From positions 558,001 to 622,000 of the forward strand of contig PBIN01000015.1 of assembly GCA_002720855.1 (NCBI GenBank): a stretch of DNA of 64,000 bases, given 5' to 3'. The notes under the pieces were generated by a model. The model saw only the letters and a list, made by a program, of their open reading frames with translations, did not search any database and was not told where the DNA came from. The DNA comes from Rhodospirillaceae bacterium (GTDB lineage: Bacteria > Pseudomonadota > Alphaproteobacteria > MPNO01 > UBA2964). Numbering within the stretch: position 1 is the first letter of the stretch; the number at the start of each line of letters is the position of its first letter. This document shows positions 18,186 to 27,122 of this stretch, piece after piece. Both the position numbers and the translations under genes were made by a program.

Positions 18186-18341
18186 TTATTTTCTCAATGC
18201 AGTGCTTGAACGCTGGCAAGGGTTCAAAGACTTGTACATACCCCATACCCCTATTGTGCAGACGTTGTCTACAAACAGCAGCCAAAGACAAGTGTTGTAT
18301 TTACCCCTTTTGAAACCCTCGGAGCAAACAGGAAACCTTTT
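18186..18341. promoter_or_regulatory. Divergent intergenic region between ABC exporter and glycosyltransferase operon
   Basis: This 156-bp gap separates the reverse-strand ABC exporter from the + strand glycosyltransferase run, so promoters for both should lie here. I do not see a convincing -35/-10 pair in either direction. A 7-bp tandem ATACCCC occurs at about 18238-18251. AGGA at ~18330 is the ribosome site for the TTG start at 18342. Confidence 0.4.
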
Positions 18342-19475
18342 TTGAGCACCCAGTCACATATCGGGTTTCTGACAGTGAGTTCTATCCCAGGATATTCAGC
18401 AAATGCCATTCAGGTAATGAAAATGGCGGAGGCGCTCATACAACTGGATCCGAATTTATTCATGACGGCCGTACGCGGCGGCTCGGTTGCTACGCACGGC
18501 AACCTGCACGAACTCTATGGCGTCACTCATATCACGAAATCAATGAAGATTTATAAATCAGGGCGACGATTTGGTTTTTTGATCTACGCCATACGCGCGG
18601 CGTTGGGTGCAAAATGGCGTGGTGTAGACGTTGTCCTAACGCGATCGATTGTCATCGGAGCAATTACGGCCTGGTTAGGAATCAAAACCATTCTTGAATG
18701 TCATGCGCCGCCTCAAGGCCGAGAGCATCTGTTTTGGTTGGCCCTCCTTAGGTCAGGAAATTTCTCAAAGTTAGTTTTGATTTCAAATAAACTCAGAGAA
18801 ATTATTCAAGATCATTATCCCGATATAAAACAGCTTGACGTTGTCGTCGCACACGACGGCGTGGATCTAGCCCGATTTCAAAATTTGCCTAACGCCAAAA
18901 CCGCCAAGTTAAACGCAGGTCGTGATCTCAATAGACGGATCGCAGGCTATGCCGGTCATTTGTATGCCGGCCGTGGAATAGAAGTACTTTTTGATTGTGC
19001 GGAGGCTTTACCAGACTGGGATTTTGTGATTGCCGGTGGTACCGAAACTGATATCGAGAGACACCGAAACGAAATCCGTCGCCGCAAAATATCAAATATA
19101 GAGTTTTGGGGGTTTGTTCCGAATGCGCACTTGGCTGAAAAACTGTCTGTTGCCGACGTCCTGTTAATGCCCTACCAAAAACGCGTATCTATTAGCAGCG
19201 GAACATTAAATACCTCGCAATGGATGAGCCCGCTTAAGATGTTCGAATATATGGCAATGAAACGTGCCATTATAGCCAGCGATTTACCGGTTCTGCGCGA
19301 AGTCCTGAATGAGAAGAACGCCATCCTGGTAGAGCCCGATAAAGTCAATGATTGGGTATCCGCCTTGCAGAAATTGGAACAGGAAGATTCTCGACTACCG
19401 CTGGTAAATTCCGCACAGCGCACGGTTAGTCAGTATGACTGGCAGAAACGTGCCAACCTAATAATGGGAAACTAG
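18342..19475 (+). CDS. GT4-like glycosyltransferase
   Basis: A 377-residue GT-B fold protein. The N-terminal half begins IGFLTVSSIPGYSANAIQ; the C-terminal half has GYAGHLYAGRGIEVLFDCAE (donor domain start) and ends with the phosphate-binding region LLMPYQ, then SPLKMFEYMAMKRAIIASD, where MFEYMA supplies the usual catalytic Glu region. Starts at TTG 18342 with AGGA 8 bp upstream. First gene of a long + strand run of glycosyltransferases. Sugar donor unknown. Confidence 0.85.
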   Translation: MSTQSHIGFLTVSSIPGYSANAIQVMKMAEALIQLDPNLFMTAVRGGSVATHGNLHELYGVTHITKSMKIYKSGRRFGFLIYAIRAALGAKWRGVDVVLTRSIVIGAITAWLGIKTILECHAPPQGREHLFWLALLRSGNFSKLVLISNKLREIIQDHYPDIKQLDVVVAHDGVDLARFQNLPNAKTAKLNAGRDLNRRIAGYAGHLYAGRGIEVLFDCAEALPDWDFVIAGGTETDIERHRNEIRRRKISNIEFWGFVPNAHLAEKLSVADVLLMPYQKRVSISSGTLNTSQWMSPLKMFEYMAMKRAIIASDLPVLREVLNEKNAILVEPDKVNDWVSALQKLEQEDSRLPLVNSAQRTVSQYDWQKRANLIMGN

Positions 19476-19498
19476 GCGAATAGCTTTAATTTAAAGAT

Positions 19499-20155
19499 AT
19501 GAGAAACCTTCGCCACTTAACACCACGGTATATATGGAATCGTATATTCTGGAAGATTTACCATCGCCGATACCCGTTCGCGCCGTACTTGAATGCGGAA
19601 ATTACCCGGCATCTCGAAAATCTAATTCATCCCAATCATGTAGGTTTGGAACCAGGTTCGGGTGCATCTACGGTCTGGTTTGCCCAACGCTGTGGTCATC
19701 TGACCTCGATTGAACACGATCCCGCCTGGGCCCAGCGGGTTTCCGATTGGCTGAGAGAGCGAAATCTATTCGACAAGGTAGATATGAAACTATGCGAAAG
19801 AGGTCCGAAAGGAACACCAGAGAGTTACGTAGATAGTATCGCGGCGTTTTCTGATAATTCACTCGATTTCATTCTTATTGATGGCAAAAAAAGAGATTCA
19901 TGCGCTATTGCAAGTTTGCCACGTTTAAAACCGGGCGGACATATCATCGTTGACGATGTCCATAGGTATATTGCAAACGACACACCCTCTCATGCGCCAT
20001 ATTCCCGGGGACCTACCGACGGCGACGCTTCTCTCAAGTGGGAGAAATTTGTCGATCAGACGAAAATATGGCCTCGCTTGTGGAAATCCGATGGCATTTC
20101 GGATACGGCTATATGGACGAAACCAATTGCCAAAGATACGCAGCAAAGGCTCTAG
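19499..20155 (+). CDS. Class I SAM-dependent methyltransferase-like protein
   Basis: A 218-residue Rossmann methyltransferase-like protein. VGLEPGSGASTVWFAQRC is motif I with E instead of the usual D, SIEHDPAWAQRV carries the ribose-binding acid, and FILIDGKKRDSC then LKPGGHIIVDDVHRY are the later motifs. Proteins of this shape in glycan loci methylate sugars, although a protein-class annotation is all the sequence supports. It lies 23 bp after the glycosyltransferase and 56 bp before the aminotransferase gene. Confidence 0.7.
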   Translation: MRNLRHLTPRYIWNRIFWKIYHRRYPFAPYLNAEITRHLENLIHPNHVGLEPGSGASTVWFAQRCGHLTSIEHDPAWAQRVSDWLRERNLFDKVDMKLCERGPKGTPESYVDSIAAFSDNSLDFILIDGKKRDSCAIASLPRLKPGGHIIVDDVHRYIANDTPSHAPYSRGPTDGDASLKWEKFVDQTKIWPRLWKSDGISDTAIWTKPIAKDTQQRL

Positions 20156-20211
20156 GAGCATCACACTAAAAAACGACAGCGGATGATGCTTAACAAATTT
20201 ATCAGAAGAAA

Positions 20212-21354
20212 ATGAAACCAATTTCCCTTTTGGATCTAGCGGCGCAACGCGAGCGTATTGAAACTGATTTGGAAAATCGGCTTGCAGCGGTCATGGCGCA
20301 TCACAGATATATCTTGGGTCCCGAAGTTGGCGAGCTTGAAAAAGTGTTGGCAGAAAAAACCGGCATGCGTCACGCCGTAACATGTTCCAGCGGAACCGAC
20401 GCTCTATTACTGGCGCTTATGGCAAAAAATGTCGGTCCCGGCGATGCTATCTTCACAACACCTTTCACTTTCGTTGCGACAGCGGAAGTCATTGAGCTAC
20501 TCGGTGCTACACCGGTATTTGTCGATATTGAAATCGATTCCTTCAACATTTCTGCTGATGCGCTTTCAGCCCAGATAAACCGCATCGAGGCCGAAAGTGA
20601 GCTGAAACCCCGAGGCATTATAGCCGTTGATCTATTTGGGCTACCTGCTGATTACCAATCCATTAATCTGGTCGCTGACGCACATGATTTATTCGTCATT
20701 GCAGATGCTGCACAATCTTTTGGCGGCCGACTCGACAATAGCCCGGTTGGAGGTCTCGCAGAAATCTCTGCAACATCCTTCTTTCCCGCAAAACCGTTGG
20801 GGTGCTACGGCGATGGCGGTGCGGTATTTACTGACGATGACGAAGTCGCATCCGCTTTTACGTCCATACGGATGCATGGAAAAGGAACTGATAAATACGA
20901 CAATATTCGGCATGGGTTGAATGCAAGGCTGGATACGTTACAGGCCGCTGTTCTACTAGCGAAATTGCCTATATTCGAAGATGAAATTGCTGCTCGAAAC
21001 CGTATCGCAGAAGACTATTCTAAAGGACTTCCTGATGTTGTTAAAACGCCTTCTGTTCCTGCAAAAACAACGAGTGCTTGGGCACAATATTCCATTCTTG
21101 TCGACAATCGTGACAGCGTAATCGACAGTCTTACCGAAGCTGGAGTTCCCACAGCAATATACTATCCCAAGCCTCTTCACCTTCAGACTGCCTATGCCAG
21201 CCACAAACATCAGCCGGGAGATTTTCCGGTTTCGGAAGAAGCTAGCCAAAAAATTATGAGCTTGCCGATACATCCGTATCTGGATGACGATCAGGTGCAT
21301 TTTATTATCAACGCAGTGATTGATGCTTGCTCTCAAACCGGGGCCGTTTGTTGA
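20212..21354 (+). CDS. WbpE/WlbC-like UDP-3-keto-GlcNAcA aminotransferase (DegT family)
   Basis: A 380-residue PLP aminotransferase of the DegT/DnrJ/EryC1 family. SSGTDALLLAL binds the PLP phosphate, VIADAAQSFGG carries the ring-stacking Asp, and ATSFFPAKPLGCYGDGG holds the Schiff-base Lys (Lys194). In the Pseudomonas/Bordetella pathway, WbpE aminates UDP-3-keto-GlcNAcA to UDP-GlcNAc3NA. The next two genes encode the other enzymes of that route, so this substrate is likely. The stop overlaps the TTG start of the next gene in TTGA. Confidence 0.82.
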   Translation: MKPISLLDLAAQRERIETDLENRLAAVMAHHRYILGPEVGELEKVLAEKTGMRHAVTCSSGTDALLLALMAKNVGPGDAIFTTPFTFVATAEVIELLGATPVFVDIEIDSFNISADALSAQINRIEAESELKPRGIIAVDLFGLPADYQSINLVADAHDLFVIADAAQSFGGRLDNSPVGGLAEISATSFFPAKPLGCYGDGGAVFTDDDEVASAFTSIRMHGKGTDKYDNIRHGLNARLDTLQAAVLLAKLPIFEDEIAARNRIAEDYSKGLPDVVKTPSVPAKTTSAWAQYSILVDNRDSVIDSLTEAGVPTAIYYPKPLHLQTAYASHKHQPGDFPVSEEASQKIMSLPIHPYLDDDQVHFIINAVIDACSQTGAVC

Positions 21355-22904
21355 TTTCTCCTCCAAACATCGCAGTTATAGGTGCTGGGTATTGGGGTCA
21401 AAATCTGGTTCGAAATATGCACGAACTCGGCGCGCTGCATACAATCAGTGATGCCAATCCGGAAATCCGCGAGAATATGGCGGAAAAATACAAAGATGCA
21501 CGCATCACGGGATGTGCAAACGATGTCTTTAACGATCCAGCTGTCGATGCTGTCCTTATAGCAACCCCTGCTGTATCCCATTTTGACCAGGTAGAGTCAG
21601 CATTGAAGGCTGGCAAGGATGTAATGGTTGAAAAACCGCTCTGTTTGAACGTTGCCGACGGCGCAAAGCTGGTTGAACTTGCACAGCAGACAAAACGCAT
21701 TCTCATGATCGGCCACCTTCTCTGGTATCACCCTGCAGTAATAAAACTGCGCGACATGATCAAAAACGATGACCTAGGGCAACTGAGGTACATCTCATCG
21801 AACCGGCTCAATATGGGAAAGCTACGTCGTGAAGAAAATGTTCTTTGGTCATTTGCGCCACACGACATATCCGTCATCCAGGGCCTGATTGGCGAACAGC
21901 CCATTCAAGTTCAGGCAACAGGTGGTGCCTTCCTCGACCAATCGGTAGCCGACGTTACTCTAACGGAACTGACATTTTCAAATGGTATTCGTGGATTTGT
22001 GTTTGTGTCTTGGCTTCACCCGTTCAAGGAGCAAAAACTTGTCGTTGTAGGCGAACGCCAAATGGCGGTATTCGATGATCGGCTCGATTGGGACGAAAAA
22101 CTCTGCCTGTATCCGCATGATGTAACATGGGGCAACGGTATCCCAGAAGCACAACCCGCGGACGCGCTCGCGGTTCCCATGGAACCAGCGGAACCGCTTC
22201 GGAAGGAGTGCGAACATTTTTTGAATTGTGTTCGGACACGCGAGCAGCCACGAACAGATGGTAGAGAAGCACTGGCTGTCCTGGATACATTAGAAAGAGC
22301 GGAAATGTCGTTACAAAAATCCTCTACACACCATAAGCAACCCGAAGACGGTTCAATTCATGAAACGGCCATTGTCGACGAGGGCGCCACAATCGGCCGG
22401 GGTACGCGAATTTGGCATTTTAGCCATATCCTCGATGAAACTCACATTGGCAATTATTGCACGATTGGCCAAAATGTAATGATTGGTCCACGTGTTTCTT
22501 TAGGCGATGGCTGCAAAATCCAAAACAATGTTTCAATTTATGAAGGTGTAACTTTGGAAGACCACGTGTTTTGTGGACCGAGTTGCGTTTTTACTAATGT
22601 CAACAATCCAAGAGCTGATGTCCCTCGTCGGGACGAGTTCCTGGAAACCAATGTTGGAAAAGGCGCGAGTATCGGTGCAAATGCGACAATTGTTTGCGGA
22701 AACGATCTTGGTTCCTATTCCTTTATTGGTGCCGGTGCCGTGGTTACAAAAGACATTCTCGCAAATGCCTTGGTTGTCGGTAATCCCGCACAACAAATTG
22801 GCTGGATGTGCGATTGCGGAGAACGCCTCCCTGAAAATCTAACATGCAAAAGCTGTACCAAGTCATATCGAGAAACCGACAACGGACTTGTGCACGAATC
22901 CTAG
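21351..22904 (+). CDS. Fused WbpB-like oxidoreductase and WbpD-like N-acetyltransferase
   Basis: Residues ~1-325 are a Gfo/Idh/MocA oxidoreductase: IAVIGAGYWGQNLVRN binds NAD and MVEKPLCLN is the conserved EKP motif. Residues ~335-500 are a left-handed beta-helix acyltransferase with hexapeptide repeats (IGRGTRIWHFSHI, IGNYCTIGQNVMIG, FIGAGAVVTKD). The first matches WbpB/WlbA (3-oxidation of UDP-GlcNAcA), the second WbpD/WlbB (3-N-acetylation), usually separate proteins. The final ~35 residues carry a CDCG...CKSC cysteine pair, possibly a small zinc-binding tail. I prefer TTG 21351, overlapping the preceding TGA; the frame is open from TTG 21327. Confidence 0.85.
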   Translation: MISPPNIAVIGAGYWGQNLVRNMHELGALHTISDANPEIRENMAEKYKDARITGCANDVFNDPAVDAVLIATPAVSHFDQVESALKAGKDVMVEKPLCLNVADGAKLVELAQQTKRILMIGHLLWYHPAVIKLRDMIKNDDLGQLRYISSNRLNMGKLRREENVLWSFAPHDISVIQGLIGEQPIQVQATGGAFLDQSVADVTLTELTFSNGIRGFVFVSWLHPFKEQKLVVVGERQMAVFDDRLDWDEKLCLYPHDVTWGNGIPEAQPADALAVPMEPAEPLRKECEHFLNCVRTREQPRTDGREALAVLDTLERAEMSLQKSSTHHKQPEDGSIHETAIVDEGATIGRGTRIWHFSHILDETHIGNYCTIGQNVMIGPRVSLGDGCKIQNNVSIYEGVTLEDHVFCGPSCVFTNVNNPRADVPRRDEFLETNVGKGASIGANATIVCGNDLGSYSFIGAGAVVTKDILANALVVGNPAQQIGWMCDCGERLPENLTCKSCTKSYRETDNGLVHES

Positions 22905-22923
22905 CTGATCAACTCCACCCCTT

Positions 22924-24033
22924 ATGACTGAAGAGTTCTTTACGCATGTGGTTGGGGCGCGACCTCAATTCATAAAACTCTCCCCTGTTGTCCAAGCGAT
23001 GTCCAAACAAGGGCTACAATCGCGCATTGTCCATACAGGACAGCATTACGATCACGCTATGTCGCGATCATTTTTCGATGATCTAGGAATCCCCTTGCCA
23101 GACGAAAATTTCGAAGTCGGTTCGGGAAATCACGGTGAACAAACAGCAAAAATGCTTGTCGCTCTCGAGCAGGAGTTTTTGGTGCATTCGCCGCGCATGA
23201 TTATAATTTATGGTGACACAAATTCGACACTAGCGGCGGCGATCGCCGGTGCGAAACTGAATGTTCCTATCGCCCATGTCGAAGCTGGAATCCGCGCCAA
23301 TGACATCAGAATGCCAGAAGAAATAAACCGGATCGTTGCCGATAGGTTGTCCAGTTTGTTATTCGCCCCCTCCCAGAAGGCGTCTGAGCAGATGCTCGGC
23401 GAAAATATCCCGGCACAAAATATCGCAGTGGTCGGTGATGTGATGTACGATGTCGCAATTCGGTTCGGCGAAACCGCAAGAGAAAATAGTCAAATTCTTG
23501 AGAAAGAGGGTTTGCAAAAGAAAAATTATGTCTTGGCAACCATACATCGCGCAGAAAATACCGATGACAAGGAACGACTGAAAGCTCTTGTTGACGCGTT
23601 AAGCGTCGTCGCGAAATCAGTCCGGGTGGTTTTGCCGGTCCACCCGCGAACCCGGGCAGCTTTGAAGAAATTTGATATGGAAGCTCTTGCCGAAAAATCT
23701 CTAAAGTTGATCGAGCCTGTCGGTTATCTCGACATGGTTCAACTAACAGCCAATGCGCGTATAGTTGCAAGTGATTCTGGTGGCGTTCCCAAGGAGGCTT
23801 ATTTCCACAACGTTCGTTCCGTAATCTTGAGAGAAGATGCGCTTTGGGACGAACTTATTGAACTTGATTGGGCTGCATTGGCGCCGCCGACATCGTCCAA
23901 CAGTGTTTCAGATGTTATTAAGTACAACCTCGATGCGGCACCCGGGCAGGAAAGTTACCCATATGGAAAGGGCGACGCAGCACCGAAGATCGCCGAAGCG
24001 CTTGCCAACTGGCAGTTAGAGCGAAAAAGTTGA
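22924..24033 (+). CDS. WbpI/WlbD-like non-hydrolysing UDP-sugar 2-epimerase
   Basis: A 369-residue WecB-family epimerase: VVGARPQFIKLSPVV at the N-terminus, HTGQHYDHAMS, IYGDTNSTLAAAIAGAK, HVEAGIRANDIRMPEEINR, and SDSGGVPKEAYF in the C-terminal domain. Length matches the family. Directly after the WbpE and WbpB-D homologues, the likely reaction is conversion of UDP-GlcNAc3NAcA to UDP-ManNAc3NAcA rather than the plain UDP-GlcNAc epimerisation of WecB. Starts 19 bp after the fused gene. Confidence 0.88.
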   Translation: MTEEFFTHVVGARPQFIKLSPVVQAMSKQGLQSRIVHTGQHYDHAMSRSFFDDLGIPLPDENFEVGSGNHGEQTAKMLVALEQEFLVHSPRMIIIYGDTNSTLAAAIAGAKLNVPIAHVEAGIRANDIRMPEEINRIVADRLSSLLFAPSQKASEQMLGENIPAQNIAVVGDVMYDVAIRFGETARENSQILEKEGLQKKNYVLATIHRAENTDDKERLKALVDALSVVAKSVRVVLPVHPRTRAALKKFDMEALAEKSLKLIEPVGYLDMVQLTANARIVASDSGGVPKEAYFHNVRSVILREDALWDELIELDWAALAPPTSSNSVSDVIKYNLDAAPGQESYPYGKGDAAPKIAEALANWQLERKS

Positions 24034-24037
24034 CGAA

Positions 24038-25231
24038 ATGAAAATTATACATGTCGTTGACTATCTTATGCCGACCATGGGGTATCAGGAATTTCTTTTG
24101 CCTAAGTGGAATGCACGCCATGGACACGAAGTGCATGTAATTACTTCTGATCGTTACGCGAATGTACCGAGTTACAAAAAAACTTTTGAGCCTTTTTTGG
24201 GACCGCGATTGAGAGATGCCGGAATGGAATTAATAGATGATGTTACAGTCCATCGGTTACCCATTCGCTGGGAATTTCAGGGCCGGGTTTGGATGGCAGG
24301 TTTTAAGAAATATCTGGCGAGATTGGCTCCCGACGTTGTATTTGTTCACGGAACAGGTTGCCCTGCATCCTTCAAGGCTGCTTCTTGGTGTCAGCGAAGT
24401 GGTGTTCCTTTGGTTATGGACAATCATATGACATTCTCCTCTGTAAGAGAGGGTCTCGCTGCAAAGTTATATTACATCGCGTTACGAATTCTAACTCGGA
24501 CATATCTGCTTCCCGCAACACACCAGTTTCTTGGCGTAGCGCAAGAATGTTCTGACTTTCTTCATGAAAAGCAGAACATACCTCGAAATAAAATAGAGCT
24601 GCTGCCGCTAGGAATAGATACCGACTTACTGACACCGAACGTGACTGCTCCGCAAGAATTTCGCCGAAACTTGGGGTTATCAAAAGATTCAATTATCGTC
24701 ATGCAGACTGGGAAAATTACACCAGATAAAGGCGCCCATTTATTGGCCCAAGCAATGGCACCTCTTATGGCTGACGAACCTAACCTCCATCTGATTCTCG
24801 TGGGTGCTGGGCCCGACGATTATCGCCAACAGGTTCTTGCACCTCTAACAGAAAACAAAGTCTTGGATAATTTCCATATATTACCGTTCGTCACTACTGC
24901 TGAGCTCGCAAATTATTTTTCCGCTGCCGATATCTGTGTTTTTGCGAAAGCGGCCTCTCTAAGTTGCCTCGAAGCCGCTGCATGTGGCACGCCGGTGTTG
25001 ATGACAGACATGCCGATTGGAAAATGGCGCGCTGAAATGGGGGCGGGGGAAACTTTTCGAGACGGTGATGTCAACGATCTCAGGTCAAAAATTGGCGGAC
25101 TATTAAACTCAGCTGACGACCGGAGAGCGCTAGGGCAAGCCGCACGAACCAGTGTACAAGAACATTTTTCCTATGACAGTGTAGCTCTTCAGTCGGAAAA
25201 AATTCTGACCGAAGCGATCAATTCGATATAA
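24038..25231 (+). CDS. GT4 glycosyltransferase
   Basis: A 397-residue GT-B protein. It starts MKIIHVVDYLMPTMGYQEF, has a donor domain opening VMQTGKITPDKGAHLLAQAM and the donor-phosphate region CVFAKAASLSCLEAAACGTPV with the catalytic Glu. ATG 24038 follows the epimerase stop by 4 bp. It could be the enzyme using UDP-ManNAc3NAcA because of its position, but specificity is not readable. Confidence 0.87.
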   Translation: MKIIHVVDYLMPTMGYQEFLLPKWNARHGHEVHVITSDRYANVPSYKKTFEPFLGPRLRDAGMELIDDVTVHRLPIRWEFQGRVWMAGFKKYLARLAPDVVFVHGTGCPASFKAASWCQRSGVPLVMDNHMTFSSVREGLAAKLYYIALRILTRTYLLPATHQFLGVAQECSDFLHEKQNIPRNKIELLPLGIDTDLLTPNVTAPQEFRRNLGLSKDSIIVMQTGKITPDKGAHLLAQAMAPLMADEPNLHLILVGAGPDDYRQQVLAPLTENKVLDNFHILPFVTTAELANYFSAADICVFAKAASLSCLEAAACGTPVLMTDMPIGKWRAEMGAGETFRDGDVNDLRSKIGGLLNSADDRRALGQAARTSVQEHFSYDSVALQSEKILTEAINSI

Positions 25232-25234
25232 ACT

Positions 25235-26362
25235 TTGGCCCGTCGTCACCGAATCTTGCTCGTTATTGCCGGCCTCACGGCAGGAGGCGCTGAAAGACAA
25301 TTAGCGCTACTAACGCAACATGTTGATCATTGCGAATTCGACATTGGGTTATTGCTTTTCAATTCAAGAGACCGGATTCATTATCGCGGTGTAATTGATG
25401 AAAGAATATGGCTTCGAACCCTGGAGTTATCGCCAACCGAAGATGGTGTGAAACTCATCCCTCGCCTAATTTCGGGAATAAGAAATGCTATTGCCGAATG
25501 GTCACCCGACTTGATTCATACCAGCTTGAATATTGCAAACCACGCTACAAGATTTTCCGCGCTAATCAGCAGATGGAAAACCCCTATCGTGACTTCGATC
25601 CGAGCCGATTTTCGGGAAGGTTATAGTGCTCGGGATCGTTTTCTGGAACGGATGCTTTGGCGCCGAACTAACTATTTTATTTGCAACTCTGGTGTCAGCA
25701 AGCAGCAATTAATAGCGGACCTTGGTGTTAACGAATCGAATATAAAGACTATTCCGAACGGAGTAGAAGATAAATTCTTTCAGACGAACATTGTCGAGAA
25801 ACCAAAATGGTGGCCGCGGGGCCGGTCCTGCCTAACAGTCGCTAGACTCAAGGACGGCAAGAACTATCTCGAACTCGTTTTTGCCATTAAATACCTTGCT
25901 GACAACGACAAGTTAGGAGATTGGAATTTTGTCTTTGTTGGAGAAGGCCCCCAGAAAAAAGAACTATTAGAAGCCATAAAGAAAGCCAAAATTGAGAACC
26001 GTGTTGTTCTCGTTGAACCCGTGGAAGACCTATTGCCGATCTATCACTCAGCTGATGTGTTCCTGTTACCGTCTTTGCATGAAGGGCTATCTAATGTCTT
26101 GCTAGAGGCCCAAGCGATGCAGCTTCCGATCATTGTGACGAAGGAGGCAAATCGGGCAGCGGCCGTGGACGCAGAACACGCTTTCCTAATCGATGCGACA
26201 AACTTTGGGCCGCAGCTCGAATCCGCGCTCTCCTCCAATAAACACGAATTGGTAGAACGGGGAATACTAATGTCTCAGAGCATTCGCCAACGATATAGCG
26301 TCGAACGCATGGTCAGCGAAACATGCGAAATTTGGAGATCTTTACTCGCCAACCATGTCTGA
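25235..26362 (+). CDS. GT4 glycosyltransferase
   Basis: A 375-residue GT-B protein with LLVIAGLTAGGAERQLALL, the GGAERQ loop typical of this family, and LTVARLKDGKNYLELVFA opening the donor domain. VFLLPSLHEGLSNVLLEAQA is the EGLxNxxLEA nucleotide-sugar motif. It starts at TTG 25235 three bases after the preceding stop and its 3' end overlaps the following ATG by 8 bp, consistent with coupled translation. Confidence 0.88.
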   Translation: MARRHRILLVIAGLTAGGAERQLALLTQHVDHCEFDIGLLLFNSRDRIHYRGVIDERIWLRTLELSPTEDGVKLIPRLISGIRNAIAEWSPDLIHTSLNIANHATRFSALISRWKTPIVTSIRADFREGYSARDRFLERMLWRRTNYFICNSGVSKQQLIADLGVNESNIKTIPNGVEDKFFQTNIVEKPKWWPRGRSCLTVARLKDGKNYLELVFAIKYLADNDKLGDWNFVFVGEGPQKKELLEAIKKAKIENRVVLVEPVEDLLPIYHSADVFLLPSLHEGLSNVLLEAQAMQLPIIVTKEANRAAAVDAEHAFLIDATNFGPQLESALSSNKHELVERGILMSQSIRQRYSVERMVSETCEIWRSLLANHV

Positions 26363-27122
26363 TTCTATCCAAAGAAAATCCGATTTAGCGGAAGCATACG
26401 GTCGCCAGTGGATTGACGAATCGGAATATTGGGCATCGCTAAACTATCACGTTCGCTATCAAGATCAGTTTCTAGATCTGGTTAGACCCACAGCTTCTAC
26501 GAAAATATTGGAATGCGGTTCGGGAACAGGAGAAATTGCACAACGCGTGATGGAAAAATTTCTCATGAGCGATGGTCCGAACGTCGATTTTTACCTCGTT
26601 GATGTCTCGGAGACGTTGCTAAAGATCATAAGTAAACGGATCGTGCCCCCGGCGCGGGTGAGGGCCCATCTGATCCAGGCAACCGCACAAGAATTACCGT
26701 TCGCAGACGATTATTTCGACCGCATCTATGCACTTTCGGTTCTATGGTACGTTTCAGATCCCCTAAAAGCCGTTACAGACATGTTACGTGTTTTGAAGCC
26801 GGGAGGTATAATGTGCTTCGACTTGATAAGCCTTCTAAATCCGACAGGGTTTCTCGGCAATTTAAGTAACAAAATTCTATCCATCGGGAACAATAGACAA
26901 CGTGTAAGCTATTTTCTTCCATCTCAAATCAACAAATGCTTACGCGAACAAAACGTCGAATTTAATACTGTCGGCTATATGCCCATTTTGCCCACGACAT
27001 TGCCCGGTTTGGGAAACCTGTTTAATCTATTCAGAACCATAGACTGGTTACCAAGAACTAAAAATGGTTTTTTAATCCCAACCTGCAACAAGGTCGTTTA
27101 TTGCGTGAAAAAGAATGCTTGA
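26355..27122 (+). CDS. Class I SAM-dependent methyltransferase
   Basis: A 255-residue Methyltransf_11-type protein. ILECGSGTGEIAQRVME is motif I, FYLVDVSETLLKII holds the ribose-binding acid, FADDYFDRIYALSVLWY is motif IV, and MLRVLKPGGIMCFDLIS the post-motif. It overlaps the glycosyltransferase genes on both sides (8 bp each), so it is embedded in the glycan operon. Likely methylates a sugar or lipid-linked intermediate. Confidence 0.82.
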   Translation: MSDSIQRKSDLAEAYGRQWIDESEYWASLNYHVRYQDQFLDLVRPTASTKILECGSGTGEIAQRVMEKFLMSDGPNVDFYLVDVSETLLKIISKRIVPPARVRAHLIQATAQELPFADDYFDRIYALSVLWYVSDPLKAVTDMLRVLKPGGIMCFDLISLLNPTGFLGNLSNKILSIGNNRQRVSYFLPSQINKCLREQNVEFNTVGYMPILPTTLPGLGNLFNLFRTIDWLPRTKNGFLIPTCNKVVYCVKKNA

